Positions 49,635 to 57,940 of a stretch of 64,000 nucleotides of DNA are shown one piece after another. Below the pieces are notes generated by a model. That model had not been told where the DNA came from. It ran no database searches and worked only from the letters and a program-made list of their open reading frames with translations. The position numbers were made by a program, and so were the translations under genes. Each line of letters begins with the position of its first letter. Position 1 is the first letter of the stretch. The DNA comes from Devosia enhydra (GTDB lineage: Bacteria; Pseudomonadota; Alphaproteobacteria; Rhizobiales; Devosiaceae): positions 1,025,381 through 1,089,380 of the forward strand of contig NZ_FPKU01000002.1 of the NCBI RefSeq assembly GCF_900119845.1, written 5' to 3'.

Positions 49635-49958
49635 TCAGTCCTTGAGCACCAGCTTTGGCTCCTTGCACAGATCGATATCGACCGGCACGTCATCATCGCG
49701 GCCGGCGAGCCCGGCATAGCCGCGCACGGTTTCGCAGCGGCTGAGCGAGAGCTTGAGCGCAAAGCTGCCGCCGGGCGGCACATCCTCGAGAATGGCACCC
49801 AGATTATCCTCGATCGCCTCGCCATCCTTGCCGATGGGGAAGACGTTGAGCCGTTCGAGCGCGATGCTCGAGCGGTTCTCGATGGTGAGGACGAGCTGGT
49901 CCACCGCCATGGCGGGCTGGACCAGGAGGGTGAGAAGGGCAAGGGCGGCGACGCGCAT
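49635..49958 (-). CDS. Small secreted protein of unknown function
   Basis: A 107-aa protein with a signal peptide (MRVAALALLTLLVQPAMAVDQ) and a short mature domain rich in beta-type sequence (LVLTIENRSSIALERLNVFP). Two cysteines (LSRCETV and DIDLCKEP) could form a disulfide. No named family recognised. Longer starts upstream lack similarity and run against the YbaK gene. Periplasmic location inferred. Confidence 0.6.
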   Translation of the reverse strand: MRVAALALLTLLVQPAMAVDQLVLTIENRSSIALERLNVFPIGKDGEAIEDNLGAILEDVPPGGSFALKLSLSRCETVRGYAGLAGRDDDVPVDIDLCKEPKLVLKD

Positions 49959-50023
49959 GGGGGAATATTCCGGGAGGTTGACGGCAGTGAGACGGCGGCG
50001 CGGGAGCCCGCCTTGGCGCCATC

Positions 50024-50494
50024 TTACGCCTGCGGCACCGAACATGCATCGGCCCAGCGATTGCCGCACAAGTCGAGAAGCCGCGCAAGCGGCAGCCGCA
50101 CCGAGGCATGCGTATCCCCGCCCGCCGGGATCACCTCGTCATAGATTTTGAGCGAGACATCGCAATGGATCGGCAGGGGCTGCGGCAGGCCGAAGGGGCA
50201 GACGCCGCCCACTTTGTGCGAGGTCAGGGCCTCAACCTCCTCGGCCCCCAGCATGCGCGGCCGCCCCCCGAACGCGGCCTTGGCCTTCTGGTTATCGAGC
50301 CGCGCATCCCCCCGCGTCACGAGCAGCAGCACCGTCTCGCCAACGCGGATACAGAGTGTCTTGGCAATCTGCCCTGGCTCCACCCCATGCACCGCCGCCG
50401 CCAGCGCCACGGTGGCTGTGGACTCCCCGGTGACCATGACGGCGAGGTCTGGGGCCCGACGGGCAAGATCGGCACGAACGGTTTCAAGGCTCAT
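50024..50494 (-). CDS. YbaK/EbsC-family aminoacyl-tRNA deacylase
   Basis: A 156-aa single-domain trans-editing protein. The hallmark is LTSHKVGGVCPFGLPQPLP (about residue 90-108), which includes the conserved Lys and the Gly-Gly substrate loop. Also typical are PGQIAKTLCIRVGETVLLLVTRGDARLDNQK and the closing region. Family members hydrolyse mischarged tRNA-Pro species (Cys or Ala). Which aminoacyl group is removed cannot be told. It stands alone. Confidence 0.88.
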   Translation of the reverse strand: MSLETVRADLARRAPDLAVMVTGESTATVALAAAVHGVEPGQIAKTLCIRVGETVLLLVTRGDARLDNQKAKAAFGGRPRMLGAEEVEALTSHKVGGVCPFGLPQPLPIHCDVSLKIYDEVIPAGGDTHASVRLPLARLLDLCGNRWADACSVPQA

Positions 50495-50895
50495 CGGGCA
50501 TCACGGGGTTTGGGGAGGGGTAGGTGGTAAAAGAGCTTTTGAAACAGTGCAGGCCACACACGCAAGCCACAGCTTACCTCTCCCTCTGGGGAGAGGTGGT
50601 GCACGAGCCTCTCAAACTGTGCCAGAACGATGTGCAGGCCACCCCCTTCACCTCTCCCTTTGGGGGCTTCGAGGCGGCGGCGAAGCCGGTCAATCCGTCC
50701 GGTGGACGGATTGAAGCCGAGAAGGCCATGAGAGCTATGCTCGAATGGCGTGAGGTCGGCCGAAGGCCGGGTGAGGGGGCCTCGCCGCTCGCGCGATCTC
50801 ATGGCCGCGCATCTCTCCCTCCACAACCTCATTCCACCACAGGCGCAAACCCGTTTACCCTGTCCCGCCAACCCAAGCCGACACGGAGCCCGCCG
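50495..50895. other. 401-bp gene-free region with dispersed repeats
   Basis: No gene before the pirin ATG, although the reading frame stays open. It contains a CCTCTCCC hairpin near 50575-50602 and the second composite element (50649-50782). The last ~110 bp before pirin show nothing recognised. Confidence 0.7.
50649..50782. repeat. Composite repeat arm carrying an 86-bp insert, copy B
   Basis: Same structure as 41246-41382: arm, GGGGG, 86-bp insert (50667-50752) with the AATCCGTCC/GGACGGATT hairpin, then AGGTCGG and GCCGGGTGAGGGGGCCT. Same orientation as copy A. Confidence 0.8.
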
Positions 50896-51810
50896 ATGAC
50901 CTGGTTTCCCGCCCATGATCCGATCCAGGGCGATGCCGCCTCGGTGGATGCGATCGAACTCGTGGTGGTGCCGCGCGCTCGTGACCTCGGACCCTTCGCG
51001 GTGCGGCGGGCCCTGCCGCATGGCAAGCGGCAGATGGTGGGGCCGTTCATCTTCTTCGATCATTTCGGGCCGGTGACCTTCCTTGCCGGGCAGGGCATGG
51101 ATATCGCCCCGCATCCCCATATCGGGCTCTCCACCGTCACCTGGCTCTTTGATGGCATGGTCACTCATCGCGACAGCGAGCAGAATATCCAGACCATCCG
51201 GCCCGGCGCGATGAACCTGATGACGGCCGGCCGGGGCATCGCCCATTCCGAGCGCACCCCCGATGATGCGCGGGCGGCGCCCCATTCCATCCTCGGGCTC
51301 CAGAGCTGGATCGCTCTGCCCGAGGGGCTCGAGGAGATCGACCCGTCCTTCCAGCATTTTTCCGCCGAGCAGCTGCCGGTGGTGGCCGACCATGGGGTGA
51401 GGGCGCGGGTGATCGCCGGCCGGGCCTTCGGCGCTGTCTCGCCGGTCAAGACCACATCTGACTGGTTCTATGTCGAGGTCAATTTCACCGCCGGCCGCAC
51501 CGTGCCCCTCGATGCCGATTATGAAGACCGCGCCATTTATCTGGTGGAGGGGGAGATCGAAGTGGGCGGCGACTGCTTCACCGGGCCGCGCCTGCTGGTC
51601 TTCCGCCCCGGCGACCGGCTCGCGATCCACGCCATCACCGATGGGCGCATGATGCTGCTGGGCGGGGCGACGCTTGAAGGGCCGCGCCATGTCTGGTGGA
51701 ATTTCGTCTCCTCGCGCAAGGAGCGCATCGAGGAGGCCAAAGAAGCCTGGCGGCTTGCGCGCTTCCCCGCCGTGCCCGACGAGACCGAGGCCATTCCGCT
51801 GCCCGGCTGA
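50896..51810 (+). CDS. Pirin family protein
   Basis: A 304-aa bicupin. Metal ligands of the N-terminal cupin are visible in IAPHPHIGLSTVTW (two His) and IAHSERTP (His and Glu). RQMVGPFIFFDHFGPV, then RPGAMNLMTAGRGIAHSE, are the pirin hallmarks. The C-terminal cupin follows with DYEDRAIYLVEGEIEVGG. Bacterial pirins include quercetin dioxygenases and metabolic regulators; role here unknown. The ATG at 50896 gives the family length; upstream open sequence is repeat DNA. Confidence 0.92.
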   Translation: MTWFPAHDPIQGDAASVDAIELVVVPRARDLGPFAVRRALPHGKRQMVGPFIFFDHFGPVTFLAGQGMDIAPHPHIGLSTVTWLFDGMVTHRDSEQNIQTIRPGAMNLMTAGRGIAHSERTPDDARAAPHSILGLQSWIALPEGLEEIDPSFQHFSAEQLPVVADHGVRARVIAGRAFGAVSPVKTTSDWFYVEVNFTAGRTVPLDADYEDRAIYLVEGEIEVGGDCFTGPRLLVFRPGDRLAIHAITDGRMMLLGGATLEGPRHVWWNFVSSRKERIEEAKEAWRLARFPAVPDETEAIPLPG

Positions 51811-51887
51811 GCCATCAGCCTTCGTGATCGTGCCCATCAGCAAGTCTGATCGGGTGCGCCTCCCATCCTGTGCTAGATCGGTCAGCC

Positions 51888-52616
51888 ATGCAGACCGATC
51901 CCGTAACTTCTTCCTCTTTTGCCCGCGAGCTCGTGCGCGGGCTCAAGGCCTGCGCGCCGCTGGCGCTGTCGGTCTCGGTCTATGGGCTGGTCTGGGGCGT
52001 GCTGGCCGGGCAGGCGGGGCTCTCGATCCTCGAAGTGCTGGCGATGAGCGGGCTCGTCTTTGCCGGCGCCAGCCAGTTCGTCGCCCTCGATCTGTGGACG
52101 CCGAGCGCCCTGCCCATCGGCGCGCTCATTGCCGCGGCGGCGGTGGTCAATCTGCGCATGATGCTGATGACAGCGACGCTGCGCCCCACGCTTGCGAGCC
52201 TGCCGCGCTGGCAGGGGCTTCTGGCAACTCTTCTCACCACCGACGAAACCTGGGCGCTCACCATCGGGCAGCGCCCCGCCGGGCGCGACAGTGCGGGCTT
52301 TTTCGTCGGCGCCGGGCTCATGCTCTGGACCACCTGGCTGGCGGTGACGCTCGCCGGCCGACTGCTGGGCGCCGCGATCGCCGAGCCCGAAAGCCTCGGG
52401 CTCGATTTCGCCTTCACCGCCACTTTCATCGCGCTCCTTCTGGGCATGTGGAAGGGCCGCGCCGATCTCGTACCCTGGATCGTGGGCGGTGGGGTCGCGG
52501 TGCTCGTCACCCGCCTTGTGCCGGGCGAGTGGCACATCCTTGCCGGGGGCCTCTGCGGCAGCCTTGCGGGCGCCATCGCCGAGACCATCGGGCGCAGGCG
52601 CGAGGCGCGGCCATGA
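51888..52616 (+). CDS. azlC: AzlC-family branched-chain amino acid exporter, large subunit
   Basis: A 242-aa membrane protein of the AzlC family. It shows GLKACAPLALSVSVYGLVWGVLAGQAGLS, then SGLVFAGASQFVALDLW and VVNLRMMLMTATLRP, all conserved. Functions with AzlD to export branched-chain or related amino acids. The stop overlaps the azlD start by four bases. The start at 51888 is chosen over a TTG-type extension. Confidence 0.92.
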   Translation: MQTDPVTSSSFARELVRGLKACAPLALSVSVYGLVWGVLAGQAGLSILEVLAMSGLVFAGASQFVALDLWTPSALPIGALIAAAAVVNLRMMLMTATLRPTLASLPRWQGLLATLLTTDETWALTIGQRPAGRDSAGFFVGAGLMLWTTWLAVTLAGRLLGAAIAEPESLGLDFAFTATFIALLLGMWKGRADLVPWIVGGGVAVLVTRLVPGEWHILAGGLCGSLAGAIAETIGRRREARP

Positions 52617-52909
52617 GCCTCGAGGCGCTGATCGCGATTGCCGGCATGGCGGCGGTCACCATCGCCATCCGCATGGGCGGGCTCCTTGTGGCAGACCGGC
52701 TGCCGCGCGAGGGCTTTGCCGCCGCCTGGCTGCGCCATATTCCGGGCGCGGTGCTGGCGGCGCTGGTGGCGCCGGCCATCGCCAATGGCGGGCTGCCCGA
52801 ATGGCTCGCCGCCGCCCTCGCCGTGGCCGCCTTCATCGCCACCCGCAGCCTCATCGCCACCATGGTCGCCGGCGTGCTCGCGGTCTATTTGCTCCGCCTC
52901 TGGCTCTAA
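52613..52909 (+). CDS. azlD: AzlD-family exporter small subunit
   Basis: A 98-aa, three- to four-helix partner of AzlC. AAVTIAIRMGGLLVADRLPREG and LRHIPGAVLAALVAPAI are the conserved segments. Translationally coupled to azlC by an ATGA overlap. The stop lies 4 bp from the convergent VOC gene. Confidence 0.9.
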   Translation: MSLEALIAIAGMAAVTIAIRMGGLLVADRLPREGFAAAWLRHIPGAVLAALVAPAIANGGLPEWLAAALAVAAFIATRSLIATMVAGVLAVYLLRLWL

Positions 52910-52913
52910 ACCT

Positions 52914-53330
52914 CTATTCGGTCCCCAGATACTGCGCCGCGAATTCGGCCGTGGGCGGAATGGGGGTAATGATGTCGATCAGCACGCCCTCGGGATCGGC
53001 GGTGATGAAATGGCGCTGGCCGAAATCCTCGTCGCGCAGCGGCAGCAGGATCGGCAGGCCGGCCGCCGCCAGCGTCTCGTGCACCGCATCGACATCCTCC
53101 ACCTCGAAATTGAGCAGCATGCCGGTGGCCATCCCGCGCCCCGCCGGCGGGATGGTTTCGTGGTCGCCGGCGAGGATGGCGAGGTTGACCCGCGGATCGG
53201 CCTTGGCCTGCAGGTGCACATACCAGTCGCTCTCGAACAGCGGCCGAAAGCCGAAATGGTCGACATAGAAAGCCGCACGTGCCGCCACGTTGTGGCTCAT
53301 CAGCACGGGGTAAAAGCTCGTCAGATTCAT
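52914..53330 (-). CDS. VOC (glyoxalase-like) family protein
   Basis: A 138-aa VOC protein. [36 protein letters not shown] starts the first module, and [22 protein letters not shown] ends the second. It is divergent from a TetR-family gene with only 68 bp between the starts, and both operator-like palindromes lie there, so it is the probable target of that regulator. Function may be detoxification of a small electrophile; not shown by sequence. Confidence 0.87.
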   Translation of the reverse strand: MNLTSFYPVLMSHNVAARAAFYVDHFGFRPLFESDWYVHLQAKADPRVNLAILAGDHETIPPAGRGMATGMLLNFEVEDVDAVHETLAAAGLPILLPLRDEDFGQRHFITADPEGVLIDIITPIPPTAEFAAQYLGTE

Positions 53331-53351
53331 CTTGCACCTGTTCTCAAATCA

Positions 53352-53370
53352 CATACAAACTGCATGTATG
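53352..53370. promoter_or_regulatory. Palindromic operator 1 between VOC and TetR genes
   Basis: CATACA and TGTATG separated by 7 bases (CATACAAACTGCATGTATG). It shares half-sites with the stronger palindrome at 53382-53398 and lies 22 bases upstream of the VOC start. Confidence 0.6.
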
Positions 53371-53381
53371 ACTGCGATTTA

Positions 53382-53398
53382 ACATACAGGCTGTATGT
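53382..53398. promoter_or_regulatory. Palindromic operator 2 directly before the TetR gene
   Basis: ACATACAG-G-CTGTATGT is a perfect 17-bp palindrome ending one base before the ATG of the TetR gene. Size and symmetry fit a TetR-dimer operator and autoregulation. Confidence 0.72.
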
Positions 53399-53986
53399 AT
53401 GCAAGCCAGGCGCTCGAATGCCGAACGCACCCTCGCGACCCGTGCCGCGCTGCTCGCTGCGGCGCGGACGCTTTTTGTTTCAAAAGGTTATGCCGAAACG
53501 GGTACCCCGGAGATCGCTGCCGAGGCCGGGCTGACGCGGGGAGCGCTCTATCATCATTTCGCCGACAAGCAGGCCGTGTTCCACGCCGTTGTCGAGGCCG
53601 AGGGCGAGGCGGTCGCGCGCGAGATCGAAACCATGTCCGCCACCAGCACCGATCCGGTGGATGCGCTGCTGGCCGGCAGCCAGGCCTATCTCGCCGCCAT
53701 GCGCGTGCCCGGCCGCACCCGGCTGCTGCTGATCGAGGGACCGGCAATACTGGGCTATCGCGCCATGAAGCGGCTCGATGAGGACAAGGCGGCACGCACG
53801 CTGCGGGCCGGGCTCCGGGCCGCCTTCGCCGCGCAGGGCCGGCCTCCCGATGCCGCGCTCGACGCCCTCACCGACCTGCTCTCGGCCGCCTTCGACCGCG
53901 CCGCCCTCGCCATCGAGGACGGCGCCGACCCCACCCTCTACCGAAACGCCGTCGCCGCCCTCATCACCCCGGTCGCCGAGGGATAG
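53399..53986 (+). CDS. TetR/AcrR family transcriptional regulator
   Basis: A 195-aa repressor. The N-terminal helix-turn-helix is clear: RAALLAAARTLFVSKGYAETGTPEIAAEAGLTRGALYHHFADKQAVF (about residues 14-62). The C-terminal ligand and dimer domain (about 70-190) is divergent. The start ATG abuts a perfect palindrome that leaves little room for a ribosome-binding site, so bound repressor would block both transcription and translation start. It probably regulates itself and the divergent VOC gene. Confidence 0.9.
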   Translation: MQARRSNAERTLATRAALLAAARTLFVSKGYAETGTPEIAAEAGLTRGALYHHFADKQAVFHAVVEAEGEAVAREIETMSATSTDPVDALLAGSQAYLAAMRVPGRTRLLLIEGPAILGYRAMKRLDEDKAARTLRAGLRAAFAAQGRPPDAALDALTDLLSAAFDRAALAIEDGADPTLYRNAVAALITPVAEG

Positions 53987-54014
53987 CCGACTGCCTCTCA
54001 GGGCGGCTCGGAAG

Positions 54015-54096
54015 CCTCAGGATGAAGGACCGCCGTGAATTGCACGAGAGACCTCATGGTGAGGAGCGGCGACAGCCGCGTCTCGAACCACGAGGG
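54015..54096. repeat. Inverted-pair repeat of the TCTCGAACCACGAGG family
   Basis: The right arm CCTCATGGTGAGGAGC...CGTCTCGAACCACGAGG and the centre are conserved; the left arm is shortened to CCTCAGGATGAAGG. Same orientation as the copies at 43.1-43.4 kb. Confidence 0.72.
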
Positions 54097-54282
54097 GCGG
54101 GGAGCATTGCACTTGGTGACCCCCACTGGGTCGTTCCTGCTTCCGTGTACCGTTCCGGCGGAGAGAGGTGAGGGATCGTGTGACCTGTTCTCGCCCCACC
54201 TGATTGCGCCTGCCTAGTCCTCATCCTGAGGAGGGGCGGAGCCCCGTCTCGAAGGACGAGGACGTGCGCTCGGTGGACCCGG

Positions 54283-54394
54283 CCCTCGCCCTTCGAGACG
54301 CCCCTATCGGGGCTCCTCAGGGTGAGGTCCTTTGTGAATTCCACGAGAGACCTCATGGTGAGGAGCGGCTTCAGCCGCGTCTCGAACCACGAGG
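54283..54394. repeat. Inverted-pair repeat of the TCTCGAACCACGAGG family, full length
   Basis: A full copy with both arms, the left starting CCCTCGCCCTTCGAGACGCCCC and the right ending CGTCTCGAACCACGAGG. Same length as the copy at 43075-43186 (112 bp). Confidence 0.8.
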
Positions 54395-54554
54395 TCGGGA
54401 CCACCGGCGCTGGCGGCCCTCGCCCTTCGAGACGCCCCTCGCGGGGCTCCTCAGCGTGAGGACTTCACCTCACTTCTCCCGGTTGCGAGACATTGGCCGC
54501 AGGCCAGATCAGGGCAACTTCCCCCGAAACAACCCCTCTCAACGTCCCCCGAAC

Positions 54555-55223
54555 CTACCCCCCAACCCGCGCCAGCAAAGCCTCCGCCGCCGCATGTTCG
54601 GCGGCGATCTCGGGCAGGGCTTCGGCGGCGAAGCCCTTGAGGGGGCTGTCTTCGCCTTTTTCGGCATAGGCGGTGTAGAGCGCTTCCGCGACGGCGCCGA
54701 TTTCGGCAGCCATTGTTGCATAGCGGGCTTCGATGCTCGCCTCGGCGCCGGTGGCGCTCACGCCACCGCTCAACGCATCGAGTTTCTGGCGGTGGGTCAT
54801 GTCGAGGCCGAGCGGCACCGGCACCATCACCGGGCCGGCCGCCGCTGCCGCGCGCAGCGCCTCGACGAGGCGGGTGTGGCGGGCAAGGCTGTCGGTGGCG
54901 AAGGCCACGAGTTCGGCATCCTGGCTCGCCCCGGCAACCGCCTGGGCGCCCAGCGCCAGCAGCAGGCTGGCCATGGCGGCCGAGTTGGCGAATTGTTCGG
55001 TCGAGGTCACGAGCGCCGCCTGCTCGACCGGGTCGACGCTCACCTCCATTGCCGGCGGTGCGCCATCGAGCGGCGGTGGGGCCGCCGGCAGGCCGGGCAG
55101 CGGCCCCGCAGGCGCCGGCGTATTTTGCGGAACGGCCTCGGGGGTCTGGGCCATGGCCGGGCCGATCTGCACTGGCAGGGTCAGGGCGAGGCTTATCATC
55201 AGCCCCGTGATGATCGGCTTCAT
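54555..55223 (-). CDS. Secreted DUF4142-like (ferritin-fold) protein
   Basis: A 222-aa exported protein. A signal peptide (KPIITGLMISLALTLPVQIGPAMAQ) is followed by a Pro/Ala-rich linker (about residues 28-60) and an all-helical domain. STEQFANSAAMASLLLALGAQAV, then LVAFATDSLARHTRLVEALRAA, match the pattern of DUF4142 proteins (helix with a conserved His), and a second helix pair begins THRQKLDAL. ATG 55223 is preferred because GGAGCACGAG lies just before it. Function of the family is unknown. Confidence 0.65.
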   Translation of the reverse strand: MKPIITGLMISLALTLPVQIGPAMAQTPEAVPQNTPAPAGPLPGLPAAPPPLDGAPPAMEVSVDPVEQAALVTSTEQFANSAAMASLLLALGAQAVAGASQDAELVAFATDSLARHTRLVEALRAAAAAGPVMVPVPLGLDMTHRQKLDALSGGVSATGAEASIEARYATMAAEIGAVAEALYTAYAEKGEDSPLKGFAAEALPEIAAEHAAAEALLARVGG

Positions 55224-55350
55224 CTCGTGCTCCATGCGATCTTGCTGCGGCCGGCCGGTCTTGACAGCCGGCGGCGCGCAAGCGCGCGGGCGCGGTCCGC
55301 CCACGTTCGTTCAGAAGAACCAATGCGAAATGGGGGGCTTTGGTTGCCGC

Positions 55351-55758
55351 CTACTCGGCGGCCTCGAGGCGCGGCCGGGGCAGGGCGTCGCCACGACCGT
55401 CATAGGCTTCGCGCGCCGCCTTCACCTCGTGCTGGTGGGTCGCGGCCCAGTTCCACAGCGCATCGAGCGGCTCGGTCAGCGTCCGTCCCAGATCGGTCAG
55501 CGCATATTCCACCCGCGGTGGAATTTCGGGATAGACCGTGCGCGTCACCAGCCCGTCGCGCTCGAGATTGCGCAGGGTCAGGGTCAGCATGCGCTGCGAG
55601 ATGCCGCCGATGCCATTGCGCAATTCATTGAAGCGCATGGTGCGCCGGGCGAGAAAGCCCACCACCATCACGCTCCATTTGTCGCCGATGCGGTTGAGGA
55701 TGTCTGCCATGGCGCCGCAGACTTCCTTTTCATGTCCCTTCGCGCTGCCCAGAGCCAT
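55351..55758 (-). CDS. HxlR-family winged-helix transcriptional regulator
   Basis: A 135-aa MarR-like regulator of the HxlR group. CGAMADILNRIGDKWSVMVVGFL (Cys at residue 14) is the conserved start, then RFNELRNGIGGISQRMLTLTLRNLERDGLVTRTVYPEIPPRVEYALTDLG is the winged helix. The N-terminal Cys corresponds to the redox or electrophile sensor seen in several family members. It is the only Cys in the protein. Target unknown; the neighbouring membrane-protein gene lies 79 bp upstream on the same strand. Confidence 0.9.
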   Translation of the reverse strand: MALGSAKGHEKEVCGAMADILNRIGDKWSVMVVGFLARRTMRFNELRNGIGGISQRMLTLTLRNLERDGLVTRTVYPEIPPRVEYALTDLGRTLTEPLDALWNWAATHQHEVKAAREAYDGRGDALPRPRLEAAE

Positions 55759-55837
55759 GCCGAAAGTCCCCGCTGGCGTTTTGACCTGCCCTTCATATAG
55801 GGCAGGTTCCCTTTTGTTACCACTGCGAATATGGGCT

Positions 55838-56290
55838 TCAGCCCATCGTCACGTCGCGCCCGGCGCTGGTGATGGACACCGTGAAGCCGGCCACCACGTC
55901 GATCAGTGCCATCAGCATCAGGATGAAGAAGACCGAACTGGCTGCCGCCCCTGCGAGCAGGAATTCGACGAGGAAAACGATGAACACCAGCGTCGAGATG
56001 ATGTGCTCGAGCACCGAGGAGCGGCCGGTATTGGTGGATTTGATCACCTCGATGCACAGCGCCACCAGCCCCATGATGATCATCAGGTCGCCCGAGGTCA
56101 GCGACCAGGCGATGCCCGAGACCATGGGTATGGTCATCACCGTGCCCGCCCAGCCGGCCGGATTGCCGCCCATGAACAGGAACGCCACGAGGTTGTAGAT
56201 GATCAGCGGCACGATCAGCAGCGGGGGAATGAACACCCCGCCCCGTCCGGGGCGGCGGTCGGGCGGCAGGAAAACCGTCGAGTCGGTCAA
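55838..56290 (-). CDS. Four-helix membrane protein of unknown function
   Basis: A 150-aa protein with four evident membrane segments (about residues 20-40, 45-65, 68-84 with the next helix at 96-140 possibly two). It starts with a polar Pro/Arg-rich leader (LPPDRRPGRGG). The pattern resembles widespread small proteobacterial membrane proteins without assigned role. It lies upstream of the HxlR gene on the same strand and 75 bp after alkA's stop. Confidence 0.65.
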   Translation of the reverse strand: MTDSTVFLPPDRRPGRGGVFIPPLLIVPLIIYNLVAFLFMGGNPAGWAGTVMTIPMVSGIAWSLTSGDLMIIMGLVALCIEVIKSTNTGRSSVLEHIISTLVFIVFLVEFLLAGAAASSVFFILMLMALIDVVAGFTVSITSAGRDVTMG

Positions 56291-56365
56291 GGCTTGGCTC
56301 CGGGCTCTGGACTGTCGAGAATGTGGCGAGCTTGCCAGAGATTGGCCCTTTGCGCCACTGCCGGC

Positions 56366-57022
56366 TCAGAGCGCGATGCCCTCGCGCTCCCGTATCGCGG
56401 CGAAATAGCGCCAGAACAGCAGGGCCGCGGCCGCCCGGTGCGGCGACCACGCCTTGGCGATCGCTGCCAGCTCGGCGGCAGCCGGCCGCGTATCGAGCCC
56501 CAGCGCGTGGGCCACCGCCTTTTGCAGGGCGAGGTCGCCCGAGGGAAACACATCCGGGTGCCCGGCGCAGAACATGAGGTAGATTTCGGCCGTCCACGGG
56601 CCGATGCCCTTGATGGCGGTGAGCCGGGCGATCGCCGCCTCGGCCGGCAACAGCTCGATATGGGAAAAGTCGAGTTCCCCCGCCACCACGGCCTCGGCCA
56701 CCGCCCGCAGGGTCCGCGTCTTGCCGGCCGAAAATCCGCTCGCCCGGATCGTCTCTTCGGGCAGGAGCAGGAACTGGCCGGGGTCGGTAGCGCCCTCGAT
56801 CGCCGCGAAGCGGGTCCAGATGGCCCGCGCGCTTGCCACCGACAGCTGCTGCCCGCAGATCACCTTGGCCATGCCGGCAAAGCCCGGCTCGGTCATCCGC
56901 ACATCCACCGGCCCGGCCCGCGCCACCACATCAGCCAGCCGCCCGTCGCGCCGGATCAATCCATGAAGATGCTCGGCGATGGCCTCGGCCGTCGTCAGCC
57001 GGTGCGTCACGGGGTCCGTCAT
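56366..57022 (-). CDS. DNA-3-methyladenine glycosylase II (AlkA-like, HhH-GPD)
   Basis: A 218-aa base-excision repair glycosylase. The helix-hairpin-helix is in RLTAIKGIGPWTAEIYLMF (about residues 120-140) and the catalytic Asp in DVFPSGDLALQKAV. QQLSVASARAIWTRF is the conserved helix after the wedge. It lacks the N-terminal transcription domain of Ada-type enzymes. The start ATG at 57022 gives the family length. Divergent from gluQ with 18 bp between the starts. Confidence 0.9.
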   Translation of the reverse strand: MTDPVTHRLTTAEAIAEHLHGLIRRDGRLADVVARAGPVDVRMTEPGFAGMAKVICGQQLSVASARAIWTRFAAIEGATDPGQFLLLPEETIRASGFSAGKTRTLRAVAEAVVAGELDFSHIELLPAEAAIARLTAIKGIGPWTAEIYLMFCAGHPDVFPSGDLALQKAVAHALGLDTRPAAAELAAIAKAWSPHRAAAALLFWRYFAAIREREGIAL

Positions 57023-57040
57023 GCTAGGGTCCGCCTCCTC

Positions 57041-57940
57041 ATGTCCTCGCCCGCACCCCCGCACCCCATCCTGCGCTTCGCGCCCAGCCCGAATGGGCGC
57101 CTGCATCTGGGCCATGCCTATTCCGCGCTTGTCGGGTGGCATGCCGCGAGGGCGGCGGGGGGTACCTGGCTCCTGCGCATCGAAGACATCGATCCGGTGC
57201 GCAGTCGACCCGAATTTGTCGCCGGAATCGAGGACGACCTCACATGGCTCGGGCTCGATTGGCCGCGTCCGGTACTACAACAATCGCAAAGACTCGAACT
57301 TTACGCGAATGCCGCAGGTGTGCTGCGTGATCGCACGTTTCTTTACGCGTGTTTCTGTTCGAGAAAATCGGTTGCCGAGCAAGCGGACGGGCGCGACCCC
57401 GATGGCGCTCCGCTCTATCCGGGAACCTGTCGCCACCGCCCTGCCGATGAGGTTGTGGCCCGTCTCGCCCAGGGCGAACCCGTCCAATGGCGGCTCGCGA
57501 TGGACCGGGCGATCCGCTCGACCGGCCCTTTGCGTATCGATTTTATCCCCGGCTTCGAACGCCATGGCCGGCTCGAAGCCCACGCCTCCCGACCCGCCGA
57601 TCCGGCACGCTGGGGCGATGTCGTTCTGGTGCGCAAGGATGTACCCACGAGCTATCACCTCTCCGTCGTGATCGACGATGCCGATCAAGGCATTAGCCAT
57701 GTTGTCCGCGGGCAGGATCTCGAGGCGGCGACCGATCTGCACGTGCTGCTGCAGGCGCTTCTGGGCCTGCCTCATCCCGTCTACGCCCACCACCGCCTGC
57801 TCGTTGATTCGAGCGGGGAAAAGCTCGCCAAGTCGCGCGGCTCGCAGAGCCTTTCCGGCCTGCGCGCCGCCGGCTGGACCCCCGAGGATGTCAGGCGGCA
57901 ACTCGGCTTTTCAGCAGAATCGGTGCCACCGTCGCCCTGA
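57041..57940 (+). CDS. gluQ: Glutamyl-Q tRNA(Asp) synthetase
   Basis: A 299-aa tRNA-modifying paralogue of GluRS that attaches glutamate to queuosine of tRNA-Asp. The HIGH-type motif is in RFAPSPNGRLHLGHAYSAL, and the KMSKS-type motif reads KLAKSRGSQSL near residue 270. The zinc ligands fit the GluQRS pattern C-x-C...Y-x3-C (YACFCSRK and LYPGTCRHR). It lacks the anticodon-binding domain, as expected. Its last 50 bases overlap the convergent epimerase-like gene. Bases 57260-57370 look a little less GC-rich than the rest. Confidence 0.92.
   Translation: MSSPAPPHPILRFAPSPNGRLHLGHAYSALVGWHAARAAGGTWLLRIEDIDPVRSRPEFVAGIEDDLTWLGLDWPRPVLQQSQRLELYANAAGVLRDRTFLYACFCSRKSVAEQADGRDPDGAPLYPGTCRHRPADEVVARLAQGEPVQWRLAMDRAIRSTGPLRIDFIPGFERHGRLEAHASRPADPARWGDVVLVRKDVPTSYHLSVVIDDADQGISHVVRGQDLEAATDLHVLLQALLGLPHPVYAHHRLLVDSSGEKLAKSRGSQSLSGLRAAGWTPEDVRRQLGFSAESVPPSP

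Larger units (their letters stand above)
53987..54554. other. 568-bp gene-free region of dispersed repeats
   Basis: No credible gene. It contains two full inverted-pair elements of the TCTCGAACCACGAGG family (54015-54096, 54283-54394) and two half elements (about 54217-54262 and 54417-54464). The stretch 54100-54216 shows nothing recognised. Confidence 0.75.
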
